From Porphyromonadaceae bacterium UBA7332 (GTDB lineage Bacteria; Bacteroidota; Bacteroidia; Bacteroidales; UBA7332): DNA of 64,000 nt. Under the pieces are notes generated by a model that was not told the origin of the DNA, searched no databases, and saw only the letters and a list, made by a program, of their open reading frames with translations. The position numbers and the translations under genes were made by a program. The stretch is from contig DKPO01000016.1 of the NCBI GenBank assembly GCA_002471225.1, forward strand, positions 25,810 through 89,809, in the 5' to 3' direction. Positions 53,214 to 61,414 of the stretch are shown here, in pieces. Position 1 is the stretch's first letter, and every line of letters starts with the position of its first letter.

Positions 53214-53235
53214 CAACTTATTTAAACACAAGAAA

Positions 53236-54321
53236 ATGAGTAAAATTTTAAACAAATTCGTTGCATTAAGTCTAATGACTTCTGCAATCTTTGTTTCATG
53301 TTCAAATGAAACAGAAAAGGTAGTGGACAGTACACCTAAAACAGTAGGACTAACTTTAAATCTGCCTAAAATGAGTCAGACAAAACAGTTAGGACCTCAA
53401 ACGCTTCAAAATCAAAAGGTGACTGTTTCCGGTCCGGTTATCGTAAAAGCACTTTCTACTGAGGGAGGCGCCGTATTGAACACTTATACATTAGATGCTT
53501 CGAAGTTCTTTGGAAATGACGGAACACCTATTACTATGCCTTTGGAAGTAAACGGTACTGCAACTTATATGACTTTTGAAGGTAATATTGACAACGAGAC
53601 CAAAACAGGTGACGTAAATACACGCCAAGGTGATGCAACATCAAGTTCTGTACGTGTTACCGGAGGTGCAGCCATTGTAAATGCTGTTTGTAACATTCCT
53701 GTAACTCCTGAAATGGCTCGTGTTGAAGTTTATGGATCTGTTGGCACTAATTTTAAAAACATCACTGGATTTACCATTAATGGTATTTACCTGAACAATG
53801 TAAAAGATCAGAGAAATAGTCCAGCACTTAACAAAACAACAAATACGACAGATCCATCATGGACTGCTGCTTATAAAGTTGATGGTAAGAAGTCTAATCT
53901 TTATACAGTTTTCGCGTCACCTGTAACAGAAATAGCCTCAGTTAGTTCTGTAAAACAAGCAGACGGATATAACTTCTTTCCTCAAGATTATGCAATTGCA
54001 GGACTAAAAGCTCTAGCTGAAACAAAAGAAGATGCTGCAAAATATAGCCCTCACATCATCATTAATGTAAACTATACTCCTAAAAACGGAACTGAGATTA
54101 AAAATAAATGGTTGAACGTGGTGGCTCTTAAAAACGAAAGCAGCTACTTCTCATCATTTAACAATGGCGCTATTTATCAATTAGACTTATCTAGTCTGAC
54201 TTCAATTATGGATCATATCAATCCTCCCGTTACAGACGAACCAGATCCAAATGCTATCAGTGTAACAGTAAGCGTAACTGTTGCAGACTGGCTAATTGTT
54301 CCTGTACAACCAGAAGTATAA
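53236..54321 (+). CDS. Major fimbrillin (Mfa1/FimA-type)
   Basis: A 361-residue lipoprotein precursor with lipobox FVSC near residue 22 (SKILNKFVALSLMTSAIFVS then C). The mature protein is a two-domain beta-sandwich with low aromatic content, typical of a shaft pilin: TVGLTLNLPKMSQTKQLGPQ early, ATYMTFEGNIDNETKTGDVN in the middle, and a C-terminal strand ISVTVSVTVADWLIVPVQPEV (shown only to the end). In Bacteroidales type V pili a Lys/Arg-specific protease removes the N-terminus and the final strand inserts into the next subunit. Arg/Lys residues (KQ, RQ) are available for such cleavage. The short size and position before the anchor gene support the role of shaft pilin. It is followed by an attenuator-like hairpin. 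Confidence 0.88.
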   Translation: MSKILNKFVALSLMTSAIFVSCSNETEKVVDSTPKTVGLTLNLPKMSQTKQLGPQTLQNQKVTVSGPVIVKALSTEGGAVLNTYTLDASKFFGNDGTPITMPLEVNGTATYMTFEGNIDNETKTGDVNTRQGDATSSSVRVTGGAAIVNAVCNIPVTPEMARVEVYGSVGTNFKNITGFTINGIYLNNVKDQRNSPALNKTTNTTDPSWTAAYKVDGKKSNLYTVFASPVTEIASVSSVKQADGYNFFPQDYAIAGLKALAETKEDAAKYSPHIIINVNYTPKNGTEIKNKWLNVVALKNESSYFSSFNNGAIYQLDLSSLTSIMDHINPPVTDEPDPNAISVTVSVTVADWLIVPVQPEV

Positions 54322-54339
54322 TTCTATCTATTTTATAAA

Positions 54340-54384
54340 AAAGAATAGGCAGTACTACAGCAGTATCTGCCTGTTCTTTCTTTC
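54340..54384 (+). terminator. Attenuator-like hairpin after the major fimbrillin gene
   Basis: Seventeen-base stem with one bulged T (54340-54356 with 54362-54379), 5-nt loop, then a CT-rich tail. The anchor gene starts 17-20 nt later with no new promoter visible, so partial termination would lower expression of the minor subunits. Confidence 0.75.
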
Positions 54385-54400
54385 TAAAAACGCAAAAACA

Positions 54401-55345
54401 ATGACTAACAAATTATTCAGAAACATATTCATCTTATTATTTGTAACCGCTTGTTTCCCCGGTTGTATTTTTGAATACCCACAACCCTGCGAAGAGGTGT
54501 CGAATATGCGTTTTTTTTATTTGATGAATCCCGAAAACAAAGATTTATTCGGAGAATCAGTTAATCAGGTAGATGTTTATATATTCGATGAAAACGGAAT
54601 ATACATCGATAAAAAATCTGACAAAGGACCACATATTCAGAACAATTACAACATGCCTATGAATCTACCTGACGGTGTGTATACTTTTGTTGTTGTAGGT
54701 TCTAAAAAATCTTTTTTCGATATCGGAGTCTTTGATCCGAACGCAGCAAGCACGAAATTCGACCAAGGGTTAATTACGGGAAAATCAACACTGGAAAGTT
54801 TTCGATTGAAAACAACATACACACATAACATATTATTTCCATTAGAAATAGAGAGCTTATTACGAGGAAATCTGATCAGACGTACTATAAATAAAAATGA
54901 TCAATCCATATTGGATGTATTTATGATTCAATACAGGAATAACATCCGTATCACTATTAAGGGATTAGATTTAACTGGATATACTCCCATAATATATGCC
55001 AATAACGGGCGCTATGATTATGAAAACAATATACCTGCCGATGCGCAGGATAAGATATATGATGCCAAGGTGATCAAACAGAATCATGAATTCCAATTTG
55101 ATGTCTTAAGATTAGTGGAACATTCTACTATGCAATTAATGTTCGTTGATCAACAACAACAAATGATACCGAGGGTTAAGCCGATCAATCTGATAAAAGA
55201 GATCCAAAAATCACCTTCATATTCCACACAAGAAACATTAGATAAAGAGCATTTTTTTGATATAAAATTGGATTTCAGTAAGGATACACAGGTTGCCATC
55301 ACTATAAACGGATGGGAAATTGTAAATACAGATCCAGAGGTATAG
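54401..55345 (+). CDS. Mfa2/FimB-type fimbrial anchor lipoprotein
   Basis: A 314-residue lipoprotein. The ATG at 54401 was chosen over an in-frame upstream TTG because MTNKLFRNIFILLFVTACF gives a proper signal and lipobox (FPGC near 22). Mature part: two transthyretin-like beta-sandwich domains with VDVYIFDENGIYIDKKSDKG and LPDGVYTFVVVGSKKSF (pattern of FimB/Mfa2 proteins), LLRGNLIRRTINKNDQSILD, and a terminal strand VAITINGWEIVNTDPEV. Mfa2/FimB proteins anchor the pilus to the outer membrane and limit its length. It follows the attenuator hairpin and is 8 bases before the next adhesin gene. Confidence 0.88.
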   Translation: MTNKLFRNIFILLFVTACFPGCIFEYPQPCEEVSNMRFFYLMNPENKDLFGESVNQVDVYIFDENGIYIDKKSDKGPHIQNNYNMPMNLPDGVYTFVVVGSKKSFFDIGVFDPNAASTKFDQGLITGKSTLESFRLKTTYTHNILFPLEIESLLRGNLIRRTINKNDQSILDVFMIQYRNNIRITIKGLDLTGYTPIIYANNGRYDYENNIPADAQDKIYDAKVIKQNHEFQFDVLRLVEHSTMQLMFVDQQQQMIPRVKPINLIKEIQKSPSYSTQETLDKEHFFDIKLDFSKDTQVAITINGWEIVNTDPEV

Positions 55346-55353
55346 TGCAAGTT

Positions 55354-57594
55354 ATGAGAAATTTTAAAAACACACTTTATATATTGATTATCGGCTTGTT
55401 ATTGATAACATCAGGCTGCATAAACGAGCAATTTGAGGATAATAAAGAAGATAATGAACTCGTGTTTGTTTCCTTTAAACCAAACACGAGTTCAACAGGT
55501 CTGTACCCGTTAAATCAATTCAGAGTTATTGTCTTTAATTCAGCAGGAACTCTCGAAATTAATAAATCTCAGAATGAGCTTATTCAATCTAAAAACGGAT
55601 ATAAAATGAACCTTCGTCCCGGTTTATACACTATGTACGGAACAGCTAATATGAGTCCGGAGAATGAAGTTATACTAAGCCAGGTACGATCAACGTCTGC
55701 TATCGACGATTTGACATTTGCATTTAAAGATCTTATGTCCGAAAAAGATCTACCCGTAGTATGGAAAAAACAGGTCTATGTTAAATCCAGCGGAACCGGT
55801 GTTACAAAAGGTTTGATTTCATTGGATAATAAGATATGGAAGGATACACTAAACATGGCTCTTGAACGTACTGTGGCAAAAGTTTCTGTATCGTGTCGAA
55901 AAGATAATCCTAAACAAACTATTCTCATACAGTCTATAGAATTAAGGAACTTACCGGATTATACATCTTTCATCCCATCAGAATATCCTGTTGCCGGTAA
56001 AATGACAAATTTAGTTTCAGATTTTTCGTCAGACCCAATTGATGTAACGAACAAAACAGGTATCTATAGTACAGTGCTTGCTGAAGAGATTATTCCGGAA
56101 AACAGGACTTCTGAAGTTGATCGCTCTACTTCAATCATATTGAGATATACGAAAGACGGAAAAAGTATGCAGAGCGAATTTCCAATGGGTAATATTGCAA
56201 GGAACCATTTCTATCAATATCAAATTGTATTCACTGCTGTTTCTGTTGACATTGAAAAGATAAATGTAACTCCCTGGAAAGATAATCAATCCGATGAAAT
56301 TATACCGGAAGCTTCTATCTCTTTCTCTCAAATCAATGTCCCATATTCATACACAACACCAAGTAAAATATATTTTACAACACGAAATATTCCGGAATCA
56401 GCATTAACGCTATTAAATGTATTTGCGAATTCGGATCAATCCATCAGTTCGAAGTTTGACATGAATCAAACAAAACTGAACTATTCGTATGATCTAAAGA
56501 GTAAGACGGGTACCGGATCATTAACCATCAAACGTAAAGTACGAACCATCGCAAATGATTTACTCGTGATACAGGCTGCTGATCTGAAAAGAACGATTCG
56601 TGTAGGCGGTGCAGGTATGGCAGGATCAAATATCTATTGGGATGCTGCATTGCAAAGATTGGCTTTTGACGATGTTCCACCAGTGGGACAAACAGCTCCT
56701 CATGAGAAATATCAGGGCGTACCTTTCTTTTGGGGCGGCCTGCAAGCTATGCCGGGTGGTTCTCAAAATGAGACTCAAAGTGAAGTGATGGATTATGTCT
56801 GGTGTTCAACTGGCGATATTCAAATGAAAAGTCCTAAACTGGCAACTGACTATAGAACTTTAGTTAATGGCAAATTTCCTTTTAAGCCAAATGAAGGTCG
56901 GGGTGATGTCTGTCTGTTTATGACACGGAGAGGCTGGGCTCCTCCTGGTAATAAATGGCGTATACCAAATAGAACAGAACTTCTTGAATTTAAATCAATC
57001 GTCCAAGAAGGCGAGTTCTTGTCTTTCAGACCTGCGCCAGGATATCAACCCGGGTATAATCAGGAAGGTACCAGCATTGTGTCAACCGGATTGAGACTGG
57101 ATAGTTATTTTTTACCAAATAGCGGATACTTTAGGAACATTGGTCCCGGGTTAGGTTATAATCCGTACGTAAATAGTTATACTTATTATAATATTCAAGA
57201 TTATGCCAAAGATCCTTCGTATCAGATAACTTATATGTATTTCTTAAATAAAAACCGTATAGGCACGGAGGGATTAAATACAAACACATACTTTTCATTT
57301 TTTGTCCGTTGTGTTGTCGATGATTCTCCCGGTGAAGTTATTCCTTTATATATGATCTCATATGACCTCAGTAATGGAGATTCAAATAAAATAACTGCGC
57401 CAACCCCTAGTGGAATGATTTTAAATCAATATGCAGATAAAGGAGGGGCTCTTATTCTGTCTGATGTTAAATTACCTGACACAAATGGATTGACACATCA
57501 GGGTTGGATAGTGAATGGAGCAGATTATTCGCTCGGCGCTACGCTATCCAATATTACCAAGGATCTTGTAGCCAAGCCCAAATGGGGTAATTAA
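55354..57594 (+). CDS. Fimbrial adhesin-like lipoprotein with lectin-like domain
   Basis: A 746-residue lipoprotein (lipobox ITSGC near residue 21). The start was moved from an upstream ATG at 55312 to 55354, where the signal peptide begins (MRNFKNTLYILIIGLLLI). N-terminal fimbrillin-like part: LNQFRVIVFNSAGTLEINKS, LRPGLYTMYGTANMSPEN and RTVAKVSVSCRKDNPKQ. Then a GSNIYWDAALQRLAFDDVP module (about 424), a C-type-lectin/FISUMP-like domain (GDVCLFMTRRGWAPPGNKWR near 516 to VRCVVDD near 650) and an InlB/Flg_new-like repeat (HQGWIVNGADYSLGA near 715). It is a paralogue of the stand-alone adhesin at 45265 and of the next gene. Probably a tip or accessory subunit. Confidence 0.75.
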   Translation: MRNFKNTLYILIIGLLLITSGCINEQFEDNKEDNELVFVSFKPNTSSTGLYPLNQFRVIVFNSAGTLEINKSQNELIQSKNGYKMNLRPGLYTMYGTANMSPENEVILSQVRSTSAIDDLTFAFKDLMSEKDLPVVWKKQVYVKSSGTGVTKGLISLDNKIWKDTLNMALERTVAKVSVSCRKDNPKQTILIQSIELRNLPDYTSFIPSEYPVAGKMTNLVSDFSSDPIDVTNKTGIYSTVLAEEIIPENRTSEVDRSTSIILRYTKDGKSMQSEFPMGNIARNHFYQYQIVFTAVSVDIEKINVTPWKDNQSDEIIPEASISFSQINVPYSYTTPSKIYFTTRNIPESALTLLNVFANSDQSISSKFDMNQTKLNYSYDLKSKTGTGSLTIKRKVRTIANDLLVIQAADLKRTIRVGGAGMAGSNIYWDAALQRLAFDDVPPVGQTAPHEKYQGVPFFWGGLQAMPGGSQNETQSEVMDYVWCSTGDIQMKSPKLATDYRTLVNGKFPFKPNEGRGDVCLFMTRRGWAPPGNKWRIPNRTELLEFKSIVQEGEFLSFRPAPGYQPGYNQEGTSIVSTGLRLDSYFLPNSGYFRNIGPGLGYNPYVNSYTYYNIQDYAKDPSYQITYMYFLNKNRIGTEGLNTNTYFSFFVRCVVDDSPGEVIPLYMISYDLSNGDSNKITAPTPSGMILNQYADKGGALILSDVKLPDTNGLTHQGWIVNGADYSLGATLSNITKDLVAKPKWGN

Positions 57595-57654
57595 AATAAT
57601 AATATGCTTTACGGACAACGGTTTGCACCTGAGTCACAATCAAAGACAAACGAA

Positions 57655-60600
57655 ATGAGAAAATTATTTTTATTCTTGATTATACCACTATTATTTCTAT
57701 CCTGTTCAGATGATTCATTCATCCGGAATGATAGTGATCAAAATTTATTACCGGAGAGCAAAGTGCTTCTTCCGGTAGATTTAATCAGCGGGGACTTTAA
57801 TAAACCAACGAAAGCAAATACTTCAGTTACAGAATCCAAAATAAATAATGTATGGGCTCTTTGTTTTGAAAATACAAACGCTGATACATACGATTCGAAT
57901 GCTGTGTTAAGCGAAATAGCTCAGGTTGATTTAACCGGAGTAAACAAAACGGTTATATTATCGCGTTCAGATAAGCCAGCTTTTATTCTTTTTATTGCAA
58001 ATGCAGAAGAAATAATAAACAATCAGAAAGAATATCTGACAGGTAAAACATATCAATCCATTATAGAGAATAATTTACTATACGGATCTTCTTCTTCAGC
58101 AGGTTTAAAAGCACTGAGCAAACCTGAATCAGTTTTACCTTTCATAGATGAAACGACACATTCTTTAATTACGCCTCTTCCTATGTACGGAACATCAGCG
58201 ATTATACCGCAGATTCAAAAAGGAGTAAAGATTAATAGTGTATTATTATCCAGAAGTGTGAGTAAACTTACAGTAGATGCAACCAAAGCAGCTACAACAA
58301 ATGGCTTTATTCTTACTGGTATCAGCCTTATCAATGTATTTGGCAAAGGATTGATTAACCCGACCGGAATTACAGGTAATACCCCTGTTAATACATCTAC
58401 GCGAATAAACTTTGCAAAGACAATCAGCGGCAAGCTACAGCCAGTGTTGCAAACTGTAAATAATCAGACAACATCAGCTGACCCGTTTTATTTTTTCCGG
58501 AATCAGCAGGCTATAGAAGTGATTATCCGAGGATCTTTTAATGATAATCCTGAAAATCGCTTTTATAAGGTATACATAAACGAAGATGTAACATTATCCA
58601 ATGTGTCTTATATTTTGAATATTGAATCCGTATCCAATAAAGGCTACGCAACTATGGAGGATGCTATTGCTGCTCCTGATGGATCGGGTATGGTTGTCAA
58701 TGTATTGATTTCAGACGATTCCCATGAAATTATTGCCAATAAGGATCATTTCCTCGGAGTTTCAAACTCTGAATTCATGCTATTTGCCGATGGAGCTCAA
58801 AATGATGTAACGGTAGCAACGATAACGACCAATGCATTTAGCTCTAACGGAGTAATCCCTCAGACACATATTGAACTAATCAATGGTGTAAATATGAGTT
58901 TAGTTCCGGGACAAAATATTTCATCAAATTCGACAGATATAAAGGTCAGCTTTACAGATGATCAAACCGCTGAAGGAATAATCCGAATCACTATAGGTAC
59001 TCTGGTAAAAGATATTAACGTTAAAAAAGACTGGGCTATTGCAGGCAACTTTGGCGATGGAAAGTCCGGAATATTTATTGCTGACAATGTTATTGAAGCG
59101 CATTGTACTCAAATAAACGGAAGATTAGGTTTTGCTACCAGTGCAACGTCTCCTGACAGAAATGCAACCATTGAATCTGACTCAGGAACAAGCCTGTATG
59201 CTTTTATTAAGTCTATAACGGGAAAAGATATTATTGAATTCAGAGCACTGACTAAAACAGGACAAACGGTTTTAGTGCGAAATATTACTGATATACCTGA
59301 ATTTGCGGGTAATAATATTTATTGGGATGCAAAGAATAAAAATCTAAAGTTTGATAATTTCGAAACAGCTTCCCGGGAAAACACCTTAAACATTATAGGT
59401 CTTCAAGGTTATGGCTGGGGAAATATGATAATGGGACGGGCTGCAAGTTACCCTATAGCAACAAGCCGTTTTACAGTTGTCCCTAATGATGATGAAGCAA
59501 TTGCAACTATTCATGGGATCAAAGAGAATATCCTTCCTAATCAGACTTACGCTGAAACGAATAATGGATATATGCGACAAGATCCGAACAATAATATGGG
59601 TGATATTTGCATATTCATGAGTAAACGCGGGCTAACGCCAGTTAATAATTACGGGAACAGAAAATGGAGACTACCAGACCTGGATAACATTAAGCGCTTA
59701 CCTAAAAGAGTGTCTTTCAGTCCGGATTGGACTCAGGAACCAGTAGCTCCCAATAATGCATACGGATTATCAAAAACGGCATTCGCCGAATATGCCGAAA
59801 TGTTCTATTTTCCGCTAACACTGAATGTACAATATGGACCATTCCTGGAAAATAAATTGTATCAACAGAATTTTAAATATCCGATGAATTACAGATCGGA
59901 TAAATATTTTCAATTCTTCATGATTCTCAATGGGAACATGCCTCCAAGAGCAAGCTACTATGCTAACTCAATCATAGGATATAGTATCAGATGTGTTGCT
60001 GATAACTCACCGGAAGTAATGACTAATCTATACAAAGTTTCCTATGAATGGAAAAAAGCGATAGAAGTTGGTGATATATTTGATCCAAAAGAATACTCCC
60101 AATTAAAGAGTCAATTTGTCGAGCAAGGCGGGAGTGTTACTCTTTCGTCTATCAAACTGGAATGCAGAGATAAAACCCATGCCGGTTGGATCCTAAATGG
60201 CAAAATATATCCTTTGGGAGCTACTGTGACCAATATTAATCAGGATATGCCATTATATCCCTATATCAGGGATCTGATCGCTGCTGATTCGAATATTTAC
60301 TGGGATGGAGCGAATCTTACTTTTGATTATAATCCTGAAAATTCATCACCTATAACAGAAACACAACAAGGTGTGATGTTTAAATTTGGAAGTCTTGTCG
60401 GAGTCGGTCCTGATGGTACGGTCCTGACTGATCCGGGTATGAGTATTCCTGACATCCCTGCCCTGTATATTGAGAGTACACCGGGAAAAGGCGAAAATGA
60501 AAATACAATAGTACTTTATCATGATCCTGCAAAAAGAGTCGGAGACATCTGTAAATACCTATCAGAAAATGGTCTTGCTCCGGAAGGAGCCTGGAGAGTT

Positions 60601-60927
60601 CCGACGGCAGAAGAGTATCGGTTACTAGTTCCAAATTATAATACTATAAGCCCTTGGCAAAGAATAACAAACATTCAGTCAGACGGACAATCATTAGTCA
60701 GTTGGGGAACCTTATATGTAGGAAAAGTACTTCTTCCTCCATCTGGTGTTATATTAGAAGGAAATACTATAGGTAGCAATATGGGATATATCGGCTATTA
60801 CTGGACATCGACTGCGTCTATGCCATCAGACCCATTCCTCATTCGTCTAGGACTTCATTTTCCTGTATATGCAAAAAAAGAAGGGTTTGATTACCAAACG
60901 TTAATGCCTATCCGATGTGTAAAATAG
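57655..60927 (+). CDS. Large fimbrial tip adhesin-like lipoprotein with two lectin-like domains
   Basis: A 1090-residue lipoprotein (lipobox LFLSC near residue 17). The start was moved from an ATG at 57604 to 57655, where MRKLFLFLIIPLLF begins. The N-terminal fimbrial part (about 20-330) is beta-rich. A first AGNNIYWDAKNKNLKFDNF module (about 552) leads into a lectin-like domain (GDICIFMSKRGLTPVNNYG near 648 to IRCVADN near 777). Then HAGWILNGKIYPLGA near 841, a second SNIYWDGANLTFDYNP module (about 879) and a second lectin-like domain (GDICKYLSENGLAPEGAWR near 962) ending in PIRCVK. It is the last and largest structural gene and therefore the best tip-adhesin candidate; its ligand is unknown. 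Confidence 0.75.
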   Translation: MRKLFLFLIIPLLFLSCSDDSFIRNDSDQNLLPESKVLLPVDLISGDFNKPTKANTSVTESKINNVWALCFENTNADTYDSNAVLSEIAQVDLTGVNKTVILSRSDKPAFILFIANAEEIINNQKEYLTGKTYQSIIENNLLYGSSSSAGLKALSKPESVLPFIDETTHSLITPLPMYGTSAIIPQIQKGVKINSVLLSRSVSKLTVDATKAATTNGFILTGISLINVFGKGLINPTGITGNTPVNTSTRINFAKTISGKLQPVLQTVNNQTTSADPFYFFRNQQAIEVIIRGSFNDNPENRFYKVYINEDVTLSNVSYILNIESVSNKGYATMEDAIAAPDGSGMVVNVLISDDSHEIIANKDHFLGVSNSEFMLFADGAQNDVTVATITTNAFSSNGVIPQTHIELINGVNMSLVPGQNISSNSTDIKVSFTDDQTAEGIIRITIGTLVKDINVKKDWAIAGNFGDGKSGIFIADNVIEAHCTQINGRLGFATSATSPDRNATIESDSGTSLYAFIKSITGKDIIEFRALTKTGQTVLVRNITDIPEFAGNNIYWDAKNKNLKFDNFETASRENTLNIIGLQGYGWGNMIMGRAASYPIATSRFTVVPNDDEAIATIHGIKENILPNQTYAETNNGYMRQDPNNNMGDICIFMSKRGLTPVNNYGNRKWRLPDLDNIKRLPKRVSFSPDWTQEPVAPNNAYGLSKTAFAEYAEMFYFPLTLNVQYGPFLENKLYQQNFKYPMNYRSDKYFQFFMILNGNMPPRASYYANSIIGYSIRCVADNSPEVMTNLYKVSYEWKKAIEVGDIFDPKEYSQLKSQFVEQGGSVTLSSIKLECRDKTHAGWILNGKIYPLGATVTNINQDMPLYPYIRDLIAADSNIYWDGANLTFDYNPENSSPITETQQGVMFKFGSLVGVGPDGTVLTDPGMSIPDIPALYIESTPGKGENENTIVLYHDPAKRVGDICKYLSENGLAPEGAWRVPTAEEYRLLVPNYNTISPWQRITNIQSDGQSLVSWGTLYVGKVLLPPSGVILEGNTIGSNMGYIGYYWTSTASMPSDPFLIRLGLHFPVYAKKEGFDYQTLMPIRCVK

Positions 60928-60971
60928 TTGAACGTTATAACTTGATTTCAAAATAAAGATAAATAGCAGAA

Positions 60972-61241
60972 ATGAATAGATCAGATATTATCAATTACTT
61001 ATCGGAGAAATATCATATTGACAGAAAGATATTGCAGGACATGGTCCCCGACATGTTTGACTTCATTACCCAAAGAGTAATGATTAAAGGTTCTTTAAAT
61101 ATAAAACGATTTGGGACTTTCTACTTAAAAGAGCGAGATGAGATTAAGAAAGCTCATCCGATACATAAGAACCAAATTGTGATTCCGGCCCGAAGGATAC
61201 TTAGCTTCAGACCGGTAAGAAAAAATTATCTGGATGATTAG
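60972..61241 (+). CDS. HU/IHF-family DNA-binding protein
   Basis: An 89-residue histone-like protein. The N-terminal helices (SDIINYLSEKYHIDRKILQDMV) are followed by the beta-arm saddle, LNIKRFGTFYLKERDEIKKA, and the conserved IPARRILSFRPVRKN C-terminal pattern of HU/IHF proteins, where the arms bind and bend DNA. It lies 44 bases after the last adhesin gene on the same strand and before a terminator, so it is probably in the fimbrial operon. It could shape promoter or leader DNA there. No similar gene occurs elsewhere in the window. Confidence 0.88.
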   Translation: MNRSDIINYLSEKYHIDRKILQDMVPDMFDFITQRVMIKGSLNIKRFGTFYLKERDEIKKAHPIHKNQIVIPARRILSFRPVRKNYLDD

Positions 61242-61357
61242 AATAATGCTAATTGCAAGTGTATTTTAAAGTTTCTATAATTATTTCATTTGTGTTTATA
61301 CGTATTGACTACGTATGTATTTGATTGATTCAGTCCGAAAATCAATACTGTGAAAGC

Positions 61358-61402
61358 AAAAGCCTCTCTACCCATTAAAGGCAGAGAGGCTTTCTTATTT
61401 TA
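61358..61402. terminator. Terminator at the end of the fimbrial operon
   Basis: Stem AAGCCTCTCT with its complement (61358-61369 with 61384-61393 region), T-rich on the right and A-rich on the left; it can also serve the convergent beta-galactosidase gene. Confidence 0.75.
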
Positions 61403-61414
61403 TAATACTCTCTT

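Noticed and set aside
54296..54400. 35-residue N-terminal extension of the Mfa2-like anchor from a TTG
   Set aside because: It starts inside the fimbrillin gene, reads through the attenuator hairpin and would bury the signal peptide.
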